From: Erythrobacter litoralis HTCC2594
GTDB lineage: Bacteria; Pseudomonadota; Alphaproteobacteria; Sphingomonadales; Sphingomonadaceae
NCBI RefSeq assembly: GCF_000013005.1
Contig: NC_007722.1
Location: 2,237,501-2,301,500, forward strand
Direction of reading: 5' to 3'
Length of the DNA: 64,000 nucleotides
Part shown: piece by piece, positions 34,122 to 43,568 of the stretch
Position numbering within the stretch: the first letter of the stretch is position 1
Layout of the letters: each line of letters begins with the position of its first letter
The notes under the pieces: model-generated
Told to the model about the DNA's origin: nothing
Databases searched by the model: none
What the model saw: the letters and a program-made list of their open reading frames with translations, nothing else
Position numbers and translations under genes: made by a program

Positions 34122-35525
34122 CTACTTGGACCGGTCGCGAATTTTCACAAGGAAAGCATCGACCTGTTCGCGCAAGGTGGATGCCTGCTGTTCGAGCTCG
34201 CTTGCCGAATTGAGCACCTGCGAGGCGGCTGCACCTGTCCGAAGCGAGTTTTCGCGGACGTCGCGGACATGGCTGCCCACTTCCTCGCTGTGGCGGGCGG
34301 CGCTGTCGATGCTGCGAGCAAGATCCTGTCCTGCGACCGACTGCTGGTCCACCGCAGAGGCGATCGCAATGGCTGTCGCTTCGATCTGCTGGATCTCGCG
34401 GCTGACGGTGCGCAGCGCGGAAACGCTGGCCCCGGTCGATTGCTGGATAGCCTGGATCTGGTCGGAAACGTCCTGCGTCGCGCGGCTGGTCTGGCTGGCC
34501 AGTTCCTTCACTTCGGAAGCCACCACCGCAAAGCCGCGTCCCGCCTCTCCGCCGCGCGCCGCTTCGATGGACGCGTTGAGAGCAAGCAGATTGGTGCGGC
34601 TGGCGATGGTCGAGATCATCTCGACGATCTGGCCGATCGAGGTGGCAGCCTGGTCGAGCGCGGAGATCGTCTGGTCGGCTTCGTCCGCCGTTCCGCGCGC
34701 CTTGCGCGCCAGCTCCGCCGAATCGGCGGCCTGACGGCTGATCTCGCCGATGGACATGGCGAATTCATCGCTCGCGGCGGCGGCGGCCGATGCGCCTTCC
34801 GCAGCCCGCTCCATCGCCGTCGAAACCTGTTCCGATTGGGCCGTCGACTGCTCGGCCGCGCGGGACATTTCGCCCGCCGTTGCGTGTAGCTGGGTCGATG
34901 CCGCCGCAACGCCGCTGACGACTTCGCCAACCGTCCGGTCGAACGTGTTGGCGAGATCGAGGATTTCACGCTCCTGTTCCTCGTGCAGTTTCTCGCGCTC
35001 CTCGCGGTTGCGCTCCTCGCGCGCAGTCAGCGTCAGCAGCCGCTTGGTGCCGCGCCGCATGATCTCGAGCGAGCGCGCCATCGATCCGAATTCGTCCACC
35101 CGGTCCTTGGCAGGAATGTCGAAGTCGGTCTGGCCTGCAGAAATCTTCTCCATCGCATCGGCAAGTCCGCGCGTTGTGTCGACGATATCGCGCGCCAGGA
35201 CACGACCGGCGATCACGAGACAAAGCACGAAGACGCCGGTGACGCCGAGCAGAGCCCATCGGGCAAGGTCTGCTGCAGCAGCCCGGGCCTGAGCATCCGG
35301 CGCAGTCTCTATCGATGCGAGGCCCCAGAATGCGACCGCCATCACGGTCAGGACGATCAGGATCGGCCCGCCGCCGGTAGCGACCAGTTTTTGATTGCTG
35401 TCGAGGCCCGAAAACCACCGTTCAATTGGGTTGCGCATGCGCGGAGCCACCATGTCCGATGCGGCCGCGATTTCGGTCTCGGCTTCCCGCCGGAGATCGC
35501 TTGCGAGGTCTTCGATCGTACTCAT
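34122..35525 (-). CDS. Methyl-accepting chemotaxis protein
   Basis: This 467-residue receptor has two membrane helices (about 50-72 and 90-110) with a periplasmic loop of only about 20 residues, so it probably senses membrane or cytoplasmic conditions rather than a periplasmic ligand. A HAMP-like segment follows (about 110-165). The long coiled coil has the conserved signalling tip [24 protein letters not shown] sequence near 320-345, read in pieces. It overlaps the GGDEF-EAL gene by four bases (ATGA) and lies downstream of the che genes on the same strand. Confidence 0.92.
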   Translation of the reverse strand: MSTIEDLASDLRREAETEIAAASDMVAPRMRNPIERWFSGLDSNQKLVATGGGPILIVLTVMAVAFWGLASIETAPDAQARAAAADLARWALLGVTGVFVLCLVIAGRVLARDIVDTTRGLADAMEKISAGQTDFDIPAKDRVDEFGSMARSLEIMRRGTKRLLTLTAREERNREEREKLHEEQEREILDLANTFDRTVGEVVSGVAAASTQLHATAGEMSRAAEQSTAQSEQVSTAMERAAEGASAAAAASDEFAMSIGEISRQAADSAELARKARGTADEADQTISALDQAATSIGQIVEMISTIASRTNLLALNASIEAARGGEAGRGFAVVASEVKELASQTSRATQDVSDQIQAIQQSTGASVSALRTVSREIQQIEATAIAIASAVDQQSVAGQDLARSIDSAARHSEEVGSHVRDVRENSLRTGAAASQVLNSASELEQQASTLREQVDAFLVKIRDRSK

Positions 35526-37027
35526 GCCACTTTGCTCCTGTCGGACCGCGTCGATCCGAATTTATCCTTCAATGCAACGATCTGTTCGGGCGGCATCGCC
35601 CGGTAATAGAGCCAGCCCTGAATCTGGTCCGCACCCGCGGCGCGCACCATATCGGCCTGGCACTGGGTCTCGACCCCTTCGGCAGTCACGCCCATCTTCA
35701 TTGCTCGGGCGAGCGAGATGCTGGAAATCATCATGGCTCTGCTGCCATCGTCCTCCTGCGCGTCGACGACGAGCGAGCGGTCCAGTTTGAGCTTTTCGAA
35801 GCGGAACTGCCGCAGGAAGCCGATCGAAGCATAGCCAGTGCCGAAATCGTCGAGCGAAATGCTGACCCCGAATTGGCGGATCACATCGAGGCTCCGCCCG
35901 ACCACCACCGGGTCGAGCACCAGGCAAGTCTCGGTGACTTCCAGTTCGAGCCGCTCGGGCGGAAAGCCGGTTTCCTCGAGAACCTGTCCGACCAAGATCG
36001 GAAACTCCGGATTGCGCAACTGCGCTGCCGAGATATTGACCGACAGGTTCAGGTCACCCCAATCGCGCGCATCGCGGCACGCGGTGCGCAGGACCCACAG
36101 GCCGATCGCGTTGATCAGGCCCGATTCCTCGGCCACCGGAATGAATATATTGGGGCCGATCTGACTGCCGTCCTCGCGTTCCCAGCGGAGCAGGGATTCG
36201 ACGGCCACGATGGCGCCGGTTCTGGCATCGACGAGCGGCTGGTAATTGACCCGGAATTCCCCCTTGGCGAGCGCTGCGCGCAGCTCGTTGTCCAGATCCA
36301 GCCGGGCTTCGCGATTGCGATCGAGCGCTTGGGCATACCAGGTGCAGCGCATCTTTCCGCCGCGCTTGGAAGCAAACATCGCCACATCTGCGCGCCTCAG
36401 CAATTCGGAACTGGCGGGTGCCTCTTCGCCACCGCTGCGCGAGAGGCCGACGCTCGCACCGACGGCGATCGCTCTTCGTTCGAGCTGCACCGGCTTGCGC
36501 AGCCGATCGACGATCATGCGGCTGATGCCTTCGATCAGATTGCCGGCGATCGGTCCGTCCGCGAGCAAGACGAACTCGTCTCCGCTCAGCCGATAGCACT
36601 GCGCCTCGTCGCCGCATGTCTCCGTTATGAGAATCGCGACGGCCCGGATCAGTTCGTCTCCGGTCGCATGTCCGAAATGGTCGTTGACCTGCTTGAACCC
36701 GTCGAGATCCACGATTGCGAGCGCAACTTCGCCTTCGCCACCGCGGCGAGAAGCAATGTCCCGATGCAAAGCGCGCCGATTGGGCAAACCGGTGAGCGCA
36801 TCGATCATGGCCCCGCGATCGAGGCGTAGAGCAGTACATCGGCCGAGACCGACACCCAAAGCGACAAGGCAGACGGCAACCCCACCGGCCAGAAGCCAGC
36901 GCCACGAGAACAATCCGCTCTGCCCGAGGCCGAACACGGTGAGAAGCACTATCCCTGCAAGCACAGCGAAGGGCAGAAAAACTACCTCTCTCGGCGTCCG
37001 TTCGCGGAAATTTCCAATGCTGGGCAC
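35522..37027 (-). CDS. Membrane GGDEF-EAL protein
   Basis: This 501-residue protein has two membrane helices (about 18-38 and 43-63), a GGDEF domain and an EAL domain. The GGDEF loop is RLSGDEF, with [10 protein letters not shown] also conserved, so cyclase activity is possible. In the EAL domain the first motif is ESL, but the downstream catalytic parts are present: NISAAQL, EVTET, DDFGTGY, KLDRS and AEGVET. Both activities could be retained, and direction is not predictable. GTG start at 37027. It is coupled by ATGA to the chemoreceptor gene, linking c-di-GMP to chemotaxis signalling. Confidence 0.9.
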   Translation of the reverse strand: MPSIGNFRERTPREVVFLPFAVLAGIVLLTVFGLGQSGLFSWRWLLAGGVAVCLVALGVGLGRCTALRLDRGAMIDALTGLPNRRALHRDIASRRGGEGEVALAIVDLDGFKQVNDHFGHATGDELIRAVAILITETCGDEAQCYRLSGDEFVLLADGPIAGNLIEGISRMIVDRLRKPVQLERRAIAVGASVGLSRSGGEEAPASSELLRRADVAMFASKRGGKMRCTWYAQALDRNREARLDLDNELRAALAKGEFRVNYQPLVDARTGAIVAVESLLRWEREDGSQIGPNIFIPVAEESGLINAIGLWVLRTACRDARDWGDLNLSVNISAAQLRNPEFPILVGQVLEETGFPPERLELEVTETCLVLDPVVVGRSLDVIRQFGVSISLDDFGTGYASIGFLRQFRFEKLKLDRSLVVDAQEDDGSRAMMISSISLARAMKMGVTAEGVETQCQADMVRAAGADQIQGWLYYRAMPPEQIVALKDKFGSTRSDRSKVA

Positions 37028-37117
37028 GCTCGACAGACCTTCCGCTTCTCAATCAGTTAGGGCCAACGGTACCCGCCAAAGGCTAAGCATCCGTAAACCT
37101 CTCGTTTACCGCGCTCG

Positions 37118-37966
37118 TTAAGCCCGTTTGCGCGATGCGTGCGCCGCAGCTGCCACCGGGTGGAACAGGCCGGTTCCGTCATTGAGCGGGTCGAACAACG
37201 TCGTCTGACCCACAGTGGTTTCACCAGCTCCGAGCATCAGGAAGCCATCCGGCGCTGCGGCCTCGTGAAGACGGTCGAATACCTTTTGGCGGGTTGCCTG
37301 ATCGAAATAGAGCAGGACATTGCGACACAGAACCAGGTCAAACGGCCGTTCTTGGGGTGGTGGGTCCAGCAAATTGTGCCGACGAAAGCTCATCATGCCT
37401 TTCAAATCGGCCTGCGGCATCCACCCGGTCTCGCGCTGCTGGAAATACGCCAGCATCTGCGCGACGGTAAGACCGCGCTGCACTTCGAACTGGGAATATT
37501 CGCCTTTGCGCGCCTGGCTCACGATCCGCTGCGACACGTCGGTGCCGAGCAGATCGAAGGACCAGCCTCGCCAGCGTTCGCCTTGGGATCGCAGAAGCAT
37601 GGCGATGGAATAGAGCTCCTGCCCCGAGGAACACCCTGCCGACCAGACCCGCAAACGCTTTTCGTCGGCGCGCAATTCGCGCAACCGCGGCAGCGCCTGC
37701 TCGGCCACCGCATCGAAGGATTGGCGATCGCGGAAGAAATAGGTTTCGTTGTTGAGCAGTGCCTCGACGGTCTCGTCCGCGAGATCGCCCGACGTAGAGT
37801 CGGCAAGGAGACAGACGAGCTGGTCGACGTTGCTGATCGCGTGACGGCGGAAAACGCCGCTCAGCGCGCCCGAGATGCGCCACATCCGGTCGGGCCCGAG
37901 ATGTTGCCCGGTCCGCGCGCGAAGCAGATCGGCGATGATCTGATGCGAGGCGGGATTGTCGCTCAT
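37118..37966 (-). CDS. cheR: Chemotaxis protein methyltransferase CheR
   Basis: CheR methylates glutamates of chemoreceptors using SAM. The 282-residue product has the N-terminal helical domain and a SAM-binding domain: YFFRDRQSF, SAGCSSGQELYSIAM, the FDLLGTDVS strand and FDLVLCRNVLLYF. The start at 37966 forms ATGA with the cheB stop. A 6-bp inverted repeat (GTAAAC/GTTTAC, 37093-37109) lies between this gene and the GGDEF-EAL gene. Confidence 0.95.
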   Translation of the reverse strand: MSDNPASHQIIADLLRARTGQHLGPDRMWRISGALSGVFRRHAISNVDQLVCLLADSTSGDLADETVEALLNNETYFFRDRQSFDAVAEQALPRLRELRADEKRLRVWSAGCSSGQELYSIAMLLRSQGERWRGWSFDLLGTDVSQRIVSQARKGEYSQFEVQRGLTVAQMLAYFQQRETGWMPQADLKGMMSFRRHNLLDPPPQERPFDLVLCRNVLLYFDQATRQKVFDRLHEAAAPDGFLMLGAGETTVGQTTLFDPLNDGTGLFHPVAAAAHASRKRA

Positions 37967-39048
37967 GCGTCGACCCCTGCGAGGTTCGCCACATAGCGTG
38001 CCAGCGCTTCCGGCGGCTCGATCGCGCGCGCGATGCCGGCTTCGACGACGCCGCGCGGCATACCGAACACCGCGCAACTGTCCTCGTTCTGGGCGAGCAC
38101 GGTCCCTCCCGCCCGATCGAGTTGCAGCGCGCCCAAAGCACCGTCGCGGCCCATACCGGACAGGACGATGCCGAGCCCGGCGTGGCCAACGACATTAGCG
38201 ACGGATTCGAACATGGGATCGACGGAAGGGCAGCATCCGCTGGGGGCGGGGAATTTGACGAGGGCACAGGTCAGCGCACCGCCGCTTCTGCGCACTTCCA
38301 GATGGGCATGTCCCGGAGCGATCATGACGGTATTCGGCCGGATAAGTTCGCCGTCGGCGGCGATTGCGGCGGGCCGTTTGGCCATGGCGCTCACCTGCCG
38401 TGCGAATACCGGCATGAAGCTGTGAGGCAGATGTTGCGTCAACACCATCGGCACAGTGACAGACTGTGGAAGCGCGGCGAAGAAGCGCCCGAGCGCGTGG
38501 ATTCCGCCGGTCGATGCACCTAGCGCGATCAATTCCGGCCTGATGGTGCGGGTGGCGGGCCGGACCGCCGGGCTAGATGGCAAATCGGCGGTATCGGCAG
38601 TTCCAGCGAGCGCTAGCAGCTTGGCGAGCAGCTCGGCCCGGTAGGCTTCGTTGAAGTCTCCGGCCCGGGGTTTCGCCAGGGTATCGGCAGCGCCCATCGC
38701 CATGGCGGCCAGTGTCGGCTCGGCTCCGGCAGTGGTGAGACTGGAGACGACGAGAATTTGCGCCCCCGCAGACGCCTCGATCAGGCGCGGCAGGGCCTCG
38801 AGACCGCCCATGCCAGGCATTTCGAGATCGAGCAGGATGACATCGACCCGCTGCTCGCGCAGCAATTGCAGGGCGACTTCGGCGCTGCTGGCAGTGCCCA
38901 CGACCTTTGCCGTGCCGCTGCTGTCGATGGCCCTCGCCAACGCAGCCCGCGCGGTGATCGAATCGTCCACGATCATGACCCGGACCGCCATGCGACGACC
39001 CGGGATGCGGGGGGTATCGGGCGTATCGGGGGCGAGCGCAGAGCGCAT
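37963..39048 (-). CDS. cheB: Chemotaxis response regulator methylesterase CheB
   Basis: CheB removes methyl groups from chemoreceptors when phosphorylated. The 361-residue product has a receiver domain (VMIVDDS, phospho-Asp in ILLDLEMPG) and a C-terminal esterase with Ser in LGASTGGI, His in TQHLPHSF and Asp in SGMGRDGA. Start at 39048 is set by AGGAGG seven bases upstream. It is 11 bases downstream of cheY and coupled to cheR. Confidence 0.96.
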   Translation of the reverse strand: MRSALAPDTPDTPRIPGRRMAVRVMIVDDSITARAALARAIDSSGTAKVVGTASSAEVALQLLREQRVDVILLDLEMPGMGGLEALPRLIEASAGAQILVVSSLTTAGAEPTLAAMAMGAADTLAKPRAGDFNEAYRAELLAKLLALAGTADTADLPSSPAVRPATRTIRPELIALGASTGGIHALGRFFAALPQSVTVPMVLTQHLPHSFMPVFARQVSAMAKRPAAIAADGELIRPNTVMIAPGHAHLEVRRSGGALTCALVKFPAPSGCCPSVDPMFESVANVVGHAGLGIVLSGMGRDGALGALQLDRAGGTVLAQNEDSCAVFGMPRGVVEAGIARAIEPPEALARYVANLAGVDA

Positions 39049-39059
39049 CGATGACCTCC

Positions 39060-39425
39060 TCAGGCGCAACCCACCAGTTGCAATTTGATCTGAAGGGTCT
39101 CGTGATCAAAGGGTTTCATCACGTATTCGTCCGCCCCGGCATCAATCGCCTCGCGGATATGCGCGACATCGTTTTCCGTGGTGCAGAACACGACTTTCGG
39201 CTTCGCCCCATCGGGCCGCTTGCGCAGCTCATGGATGAATTCGATCCCGCTCATGACGGGCATGTTCCAGTCGAGCAGAATGACATCCGGCATGGCGGCC
39301 GCGCATTTCTGCAAGGCGTCCTGGCCGTGCTCGGCCTCCTCGACGGAGAAATCGAGCGATTCCAGGATGTGTCGAGACACTCTGCGGATCACCCTCGAAT
39401 CGTCGACGATCAGGCAAGTTTTCAT
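39060..39425 (-). CDS. cheY: Single-domain response regulator CheY
   Basis: This 121-residue receiver domain protein has the acidic pair in VDDSRVIRR, phospho-Asp D52 (LLDWNMPVMSG), a Thr in CTTEND and K104 in VMKPF. It should carry the signal from CheA to a target such as the flagellar motor, although no flagellar gene is in the window. It lies between cheW and cheB. Confidence 0.95.
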   Translation of the reverse strand: MKTCLIVDDSRVIRRVSRHILESLDFSVEEAEHGQDALQKCAAAMPDVILLDWNMPVMSGIEFIHELRKRPDGAKPKVVFCTTENDVAHIREAIDAGADEYVMKPFDHETLQIKLQLVGCA

Positions 39426-39482
39426 GTGCGGACCCCGTTTGTTTTCGTGTCGTTGCGATAGAGCAGGGTGGTAACCATCGCC

Positions 39483-39926
39483 TTAAGCCGCAATCCGGTC
39501 GGGCCCGGCCACGCAGGCCGGGAGGTCGAGCCGAAGCGCCGGGCCGAAAGCAGTCTCCACCACGCCTGCGGTCGCTGTCAGCCATAGAGCGCCGAGTCCT
39601 TTGGGTGCCTCGCCGGACAGGCTTTCTGCTGGCGTGACGTCGAGTATGCGGTCGCAGCGCAGGGCATATTGGTGGCCTTCGCAAACGAAGACTATGCAGC
39701 GCGCATCGGGCACCTGCCCGTCGTCCGGCCCCTCGATGCCGATCGCCTTGCAGGCATCGATGACCGTCAATGCGCGCGAGCGCTGGGTACCGATACCTTC
39801 GATCCACTCCGGCGCCCCTGGCACGGCAGTGGTCTTTTCAAGCTCGCTCACCGATGCCACATCGGCCGCCGGGACAGCGACGGTGCGACCGCCGATTTCG
39901 GCGACGAGAAACAGGTCACCCGTCAT
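39483..39926 (-). CDS. cheW: Chemotaxis coupling protein CheW
   Basis: This 147-residue CheW-fold protein links receptors to CheA. The FLVAEIGGRTVAVPAADVASV start, the APEWIEGIG loop and a late hydrophobic strand are in place. The ATG forms a four-base overlap with the cheA stop (ATGA), so it is translationally coupled. CheA itself also carries a second CheW-like domain. Confidence 0.92.
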   Translation of the reverse strand: MTGDLFLVAEIGGRTVAVPAADVASVSELEKTTAVPGAPEWIEGIGTQRSRALTVIDACKAIGIEGPDDGQVPDARCIVFVCEGHQYALRCDRILDVTPAESLSGEAPKGLGALWLTATAGVVETAFGPALRLDLPACVAGPDRIAA

Positions 39927-42004
39927 CGGTCGGCCTCCGCAGCAATACGGTCACCCCAGCGGTCCAGAACCGCAGACGGGCTCAGAACGGGCACGGGACG
40001 GCCGGCAACTTGCGCATACCCACGCGTGAGCGGTTCGTCGGCATCATCGGAAATCGGCTCGGCGAGTGGTGCGACATCGACAATCGCGCGCACTGCGAAC
40101 AGACCCTCGCGATCGCCGTCCCGCAGGCGCAGCGCCCTCAGCTTGGAGGTTTCGATCGGAATGCCGCCCAGACCGCCGAGAATGCGCAACCGCCCGTCGA
40201 TGACCGCCCGGCTCGACCCGGCATGAACCTCCACATCGACCGCCGGGATCGTCTCGATCCTTTCGAGATGGTCCATTTCAACGGCGCGCTGTTGCCCCTC
40301 GTAGTCCACGAACAGCATGATGCGTGCGTGTTCTGCGGCCTCCACCTCGCCTGCGGTCTCGACATCGACATCCAGCGCGCGCGAGCGGCCGTCGGTGACG
40401 ATGCCGCGGTCGACCGCAATGCTCGTCAGGTCGAGCGCGAGGACGGGCGTACCATCGGATAGCAGCGTTGCGCCGGTATAGAGCCGGGTAGCGGTGATGG
40501 CGGGGGCGACCGGTTTTATGACGGCCTCTTCGTGATCGATTACCCGGTCGACGATGAAGGCACTCAGTTCGGACGCCGAGAAGCGCACCACGATGAATGT
40601 CCGGCCTTCGATGGCGCTGTCGTTCGACTGGCCGAGCACTTCGGACAGCACGATGCAGGGGATGCGCTGGCCGCGGAATGTGATGAAGCGGCCATCGCCG
40701 AGTTCGGTATATTCAAGATCGGGATCGCTTCCGAAAATCACCTCTTCCACACCCGAGCGGGGCAAGGCGAATTTCTGGCCGGCACTCGAGACGGTCAAGG
40801 TTGCGATGATGCTGAGCGTCAGCGGAAAGCGCATCTGGATCGTCGTGCCTTCGCCGGGCCGGCTGGATACGCCGATGGTGCCGCCGATCTTCTCGATATT
40901 GGCGCGGACCACGTCCATCCCGACCCCACGGCCCGAAATCGCGGACACTTCCGCCGCGGTCGAGAGGCCCGGCGCAAAAATGAGATTGTGTTTGTCGGCC
41001 AGGCTCATGGCATCGATATCGGCAGCATCGATGGCGTCGGCAGCGACTGCTTTGTCCACCAGCCTGTCGGCATCGATCCCGCGCCCGTCGTCGCTGACGG
41101 TGAGATAGATCTGGTTGCCCGCCTGGCGAGCGGAGATCGATACGACGCCGATTTCCCGTTTGCCAGCCGCTGCGCGCTCAGCGGGGCTTTCGAGACCATG
41201 ATCGACGGCGTTGCGCAGGATATGGGTGAGCGGATCGCGGATCGATTCGATCATCTCGCGGTCCAGCTCGACATCTCCACCTTCGAGATCGATCATGACC
41301 TGCTTGCCCAGCTCCCTGCCGAGGTCGCGAACCATCCGGGGCATGGCGGAAAAGAGAACTTCGATCCGTTGCATCCGCATGCGCGTAGCCGCATCGCGCA
41401 CGTCGTCGAGGATCGCGGTCATGCGTTCGAACGGTCCGTCGAGGCGCGGGTCGGAGCCGATTTCGCCGAGCACGCGCGAAAGGTCGTTGCGAGCCAGCAC
41501 GAGATCGGAAACGCCGCTCATCATGCGGTCCAGCAGTTCCACCGGGAGGCGTATCGATCGCTGCGCAACTGTCGCTTTCGGAGTGACAGGAACTTCAGCA
41601 GCGTTTTCTGCCAGACTGGCTTCCTCGGCCCGGTCGGGGTCGTGCGCCAGCGCGAGCACAAGGGCATCGTCCCCTTCGTGCGGAATTTCTTCGCCGGTTT
41701 CTATCGCGCTCGTCAGGTCGCCGATGCGATCGATAATGGCGAGGACCGCGGAGACCAGGGCGGGATCGGCGATACGGCGGCCGGCGCGCACCTCACCGAG
41801 CGCATCTTCCGCCGCATGGCTGAGGGCTTCGAGCCTCGGAAAATCGAAGAAACCGCAATTTCCCTTCACGGTGTGGACGAAGCGGAAAATCGCATCGAGA
41901 CGGTCGCGATCGTCGGGCGCAGCTTCCCACGCCACAAGCTCACCGCCGAGCGCTCCCAGCATCTCGCGCGTTTCGGCAATGAATTCTGCCAGCAGATCGT
42001 CCAT
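39923..42004 (-). CDS. cheA: Chemotaxis histidine kinase CheA with two CheW-like domains
   Basis: This 693-residue kinase has an Hpt domain (phospho-His H44 in RFVHTVKGN), a short linker of about 40 residues with no room for a P2 CheY-binding domain, a dimerisation domain from about 150, and a HATPase domain (HILRNAVDHG 261-270, DDGRGID, GRGVGMDVV). A first CheW domain follows (about 397-535), then a further CheW-like domain (about 558-690) that ends the protein. A fused second CheW domain suggests extra coupling in receptor arrays. It heads the cheA-cheW-cheY-cheB-cheR run. Confidence 0.95.
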   Translation of the reverse strand: MDDLLAEFIAETREMLGALGGELVAWEAAPDDRDRLDAIFRFVHTVKGNCGFFDFPRLEALSHAAEDALGEVRAGRRIADPALVSAVLAIIDRIGDLTSAIETGEEIPHEGDDALVLALAHDPDRAEEASLAENAAEVPVTPKATVAQRSIRLPVELLDRMMSGVSDLVLARNDLSRVLGEIGSDPRLDGPFERMTAILDDVRDAATRMRMQRIEVLFSAMPRMVRDLGRELGKQVMIDLEGGDVELDREMIESIRDPLTHILRNAVDHGLESPAERAAAGKREIGVVSISARQAGNQIYLTVSDDGRGIDADRLVDKAVAADAIDAADIDAMSLADKHNLIFAPGLSTAAEVSAISGRGVGMDVVRANIEKIGGTIGVSSRPGEGTTIQMRFPLTLSIIATLTVSSAGQKFALPRSGVEEVIFGSDPDLEYTELGDGRFITFRGQRIPCIVLSEVLGQSNDSAIEGRTFIVVRFSASELSAFIVDRVIDHEEAVIKPVAPAITATRLYTGATLLSDGTPVLALDLTSIAVDRGIVTDGRSRALDVDVETAGEVEAAEHARIMLFVDYEGQQRAVEMDHLERIETIPAVDVEVHAGSSRAVIDGRLRILGGLGGIPIETSKLRALRLRDGDREGLFAVRAIVDVAPLAEPISDDADEPLTRGYAQVAGRPVPVLSPSAVLDRWGDRIAAEADR

Positions 42005-42106
42005 CGAGCGCCCCGGTCCGGATTATTCCGACGCCGGTATGGCGGGTGATGGTTAACAGAAGGTAAGCATCGCGCTGCGGCGAGAGGTCTGGCAGAGGAG
42101 AAAAGG

Positions 42107-42182
42107 TGGTGAGCCCTGCAGGGGTCGAACCTGCGACCTACTGATTAAAAGTCAGTTGCTCTACCGACTGAGCTAAGGGCCC
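42107..42182 (-). tRNA. tRNA-Lys (TTT anticodon)
   Basis: A 76-base cloverleaf: the acceptor stem GGGCCCT pairs with AGGGCTC (one G-U), the anticodon arm ACTGA-CTTTTAA-TCAGT gives anticodon TTT, the T arm contains GTTCGACC, and the 3' CCA is encoded. It lies downstream of folK on the same strand. Confidence 0.97.
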
Positions 42183-42225
42183 ACCGATGTGCCTGCAGCG
42201 ACATCGCCGGGCACGGAGCGCCCCC

Positions 42226-42723
42226 TTAGGGGCGTGGGTGCTTGCGGGTCAAGCGGGCATTTAGATGGCGCAGGGAACGGCCGGAGACGGGGTCGCGCCA
42301 GGCAGGGGCTATGGCCAGTGCAGGGGTCATGACGAAGGCGCGCTCGCGGAATGCCGGATGGGGGATCTGGAGGCCCGGCGCAGCGAAAGCCCCTTCGCTC
42401 CACAGCACGATATCGAGGTCCAGCACCCGGTCGCCCCAGCGGCGCCAGCGGCGGCGACCGAAGCCATTTTCGATATGCTGCAAACCGGCGAGCATCGCTT
42501 CCGGGTCGAGTTCGCTTTCGACCAGCGCAGCGGCATTGGCGAACCGGCGTTGCGCTGCACCAAGCGGCGCGGTGGCGATAATGGGCGAACGGTGCGTGAC
42601 GGTGCCGAGAACCGCCAGCTCTTCCATCGCTGCATGCACGACCGCGCGCGGACGGCCATAGAGGTGATGCGGCCGGTTGCTTCCGAGCGCGACGAGATAG
42701 GTGCTGCTCAGATGTCCTCGCAA
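42226..42723 (-). CDS. folK: HPPK, 7,8-dihydro-6-hydroxymethylpterin pyrophosphokinase
   Basis: HPPK transfers pyrophosphate from ATP to the pterin in folate synthesis. The 165-residue product has VALGSNRPHH, RSPIIATAPLG, the FGRRRWRRWGDRVLDLDIVLW signature in pieces, and IPHPAFRERAFV. There is no ATG before the conserved GSN strand, and the TTG at 42723 is the only reasonable start. It overlaps the aguB end by 16 bases, which supports coupled translation. Confidence 0.93.
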   Translation of the reverse strand: MRGHLSSTYLVALGSNRPHHLYGRPRAVVHAAMEELAVLGTVTHRSPIIATAPLGAAQRRFANAAALVESELDPEAMLAGLQHIENGFGRRRWRRWGDRVLDLDIVLWSEGAFAAPGLQIPHPAFRERAFVMTPALAIAPAWRDPVSGRSLRHLNARLTRKHPRP

Positions 42724-43559
42724 ATCCGCCTATAGAGCTGCGGGCGGCGATCGCGGAAAAAGCCCATCCCGGCACGGTGTTTCGCAGCTTCGTCGAGATC
42801 GAGGGTTGCCACCAGCACACCGTCTTCTTCGGCACCGAACTCGACGATCTTGTCCCCCCATTCATTGGTGATGAAACTGTGGCCGTAGAATTTTGCCTCA
42901 CCTTCGGTGCCGATACGATTGGCGGCGATCACCGGCATGCAATTGGACACGCTGTGGCCCTGCATCGAGCGCTGCCACATGCGGCTGGTATCGAAATCGG
43001 CGTCGTAGGGCTCGGAACCGATGGCGGTCGGGTAGAACAGCAATTCGGCGCCCATCAGCGCCATTACCCGCGCGCATTCGGGATACCACTGGTCCCAGCA
43101 CACCCCGACGCCGATGCGCGTGCCGCACACATCCCACACCTTGAACCCGTCATTGCCCGGGCGGAAATAGAACTTCTCTTCATACCCGGGACCATCGGGA
43201 ATGTGGCTTTTGCGGTAGGTCCCCTGAAGTTCGCCATCGGGCCCGATCATGGCGAGCGTGTTGTAATAGTGATGCCCGTCGCGCTCGAAGAAGCTGGTGG
43301 GGATGGCGATCTCGAGCTTGCCCGCCAGCTTGCGCATCGCGACGACGCTGGGATGTTCCAGCGTCGGGCGCGCCAGCGCGAACAGCGCCTCGTCTTCGAC
43401 TTGGCAGAAATAGGGGCCGGAAAAGAGCTCCGGCGGCAGCACGATTTCGGCCCCGCGTGCGGCGGCCTGCTCGACCAGCTCGGCCACGGCATCGATATTG
43501 GCCTGCTCATCCTCGCTGCCGAGCGGCAGCTGCAAGGCGGCTACGGTGATCTCTCTCAT
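42708..43559 (-). CDS. aguB: N-carbamoylputrescine amidase
   Basis: This nitrilase-superfamily enzyme converts N-carbamoylputrescine to putrescine in the agmatine route. The 283-residue product has the catalytic triad at E44 (PPELFSG), K117 (YRKSHIP) and C154 (VCWDQWYPE). The substrate-typical segments IPDGPGYEEKFYF and FYPTAIGSEP match this group rather than general nitrilases. It lies nine bases after the SIMPL gene and before folK on the same strand. No agmatine deiminase gene is in the window. Confidence 0.92.
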   Translation of the reverse strand: MREITVAALQLPLGSEDEQANIDAVAELVEQAAARGAEIVLPPELFSGPYFCQVEDEALFALARPTLEHPSVVAMRKLAGKLEIAIPTSFFERDGHHYYNTLAMIGPDGELQGTYRKSHIPDGPGYEEKFYFRPGNDGFKVWDVCGTRIGVGVCWDQWYPECARVMALMGAELLFYPTAIGSEPYDADFDTSRMWQRSMQGHSVSNCMPVIAANRIGTEGEAKFYGHSFITNEWGDKIVEFGAEEDGVLVATLDLDEAAKHRAGMGFFRDRRPQLYRRICEDI

Positions 43560-43568
43560 TCGCCGCCG

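Noticed and set aside
40532..42049. Open frame of 505 codons on the plus strand
   Set aside because: It is antisense to cheA, with no domain features.
42050..42076. CtrA-like site upstream of cheA
   Set aside because: TTAACAGAAGGTAAG only roughly fits TTAA-N7-TTAA, so it is not strong enough to list.
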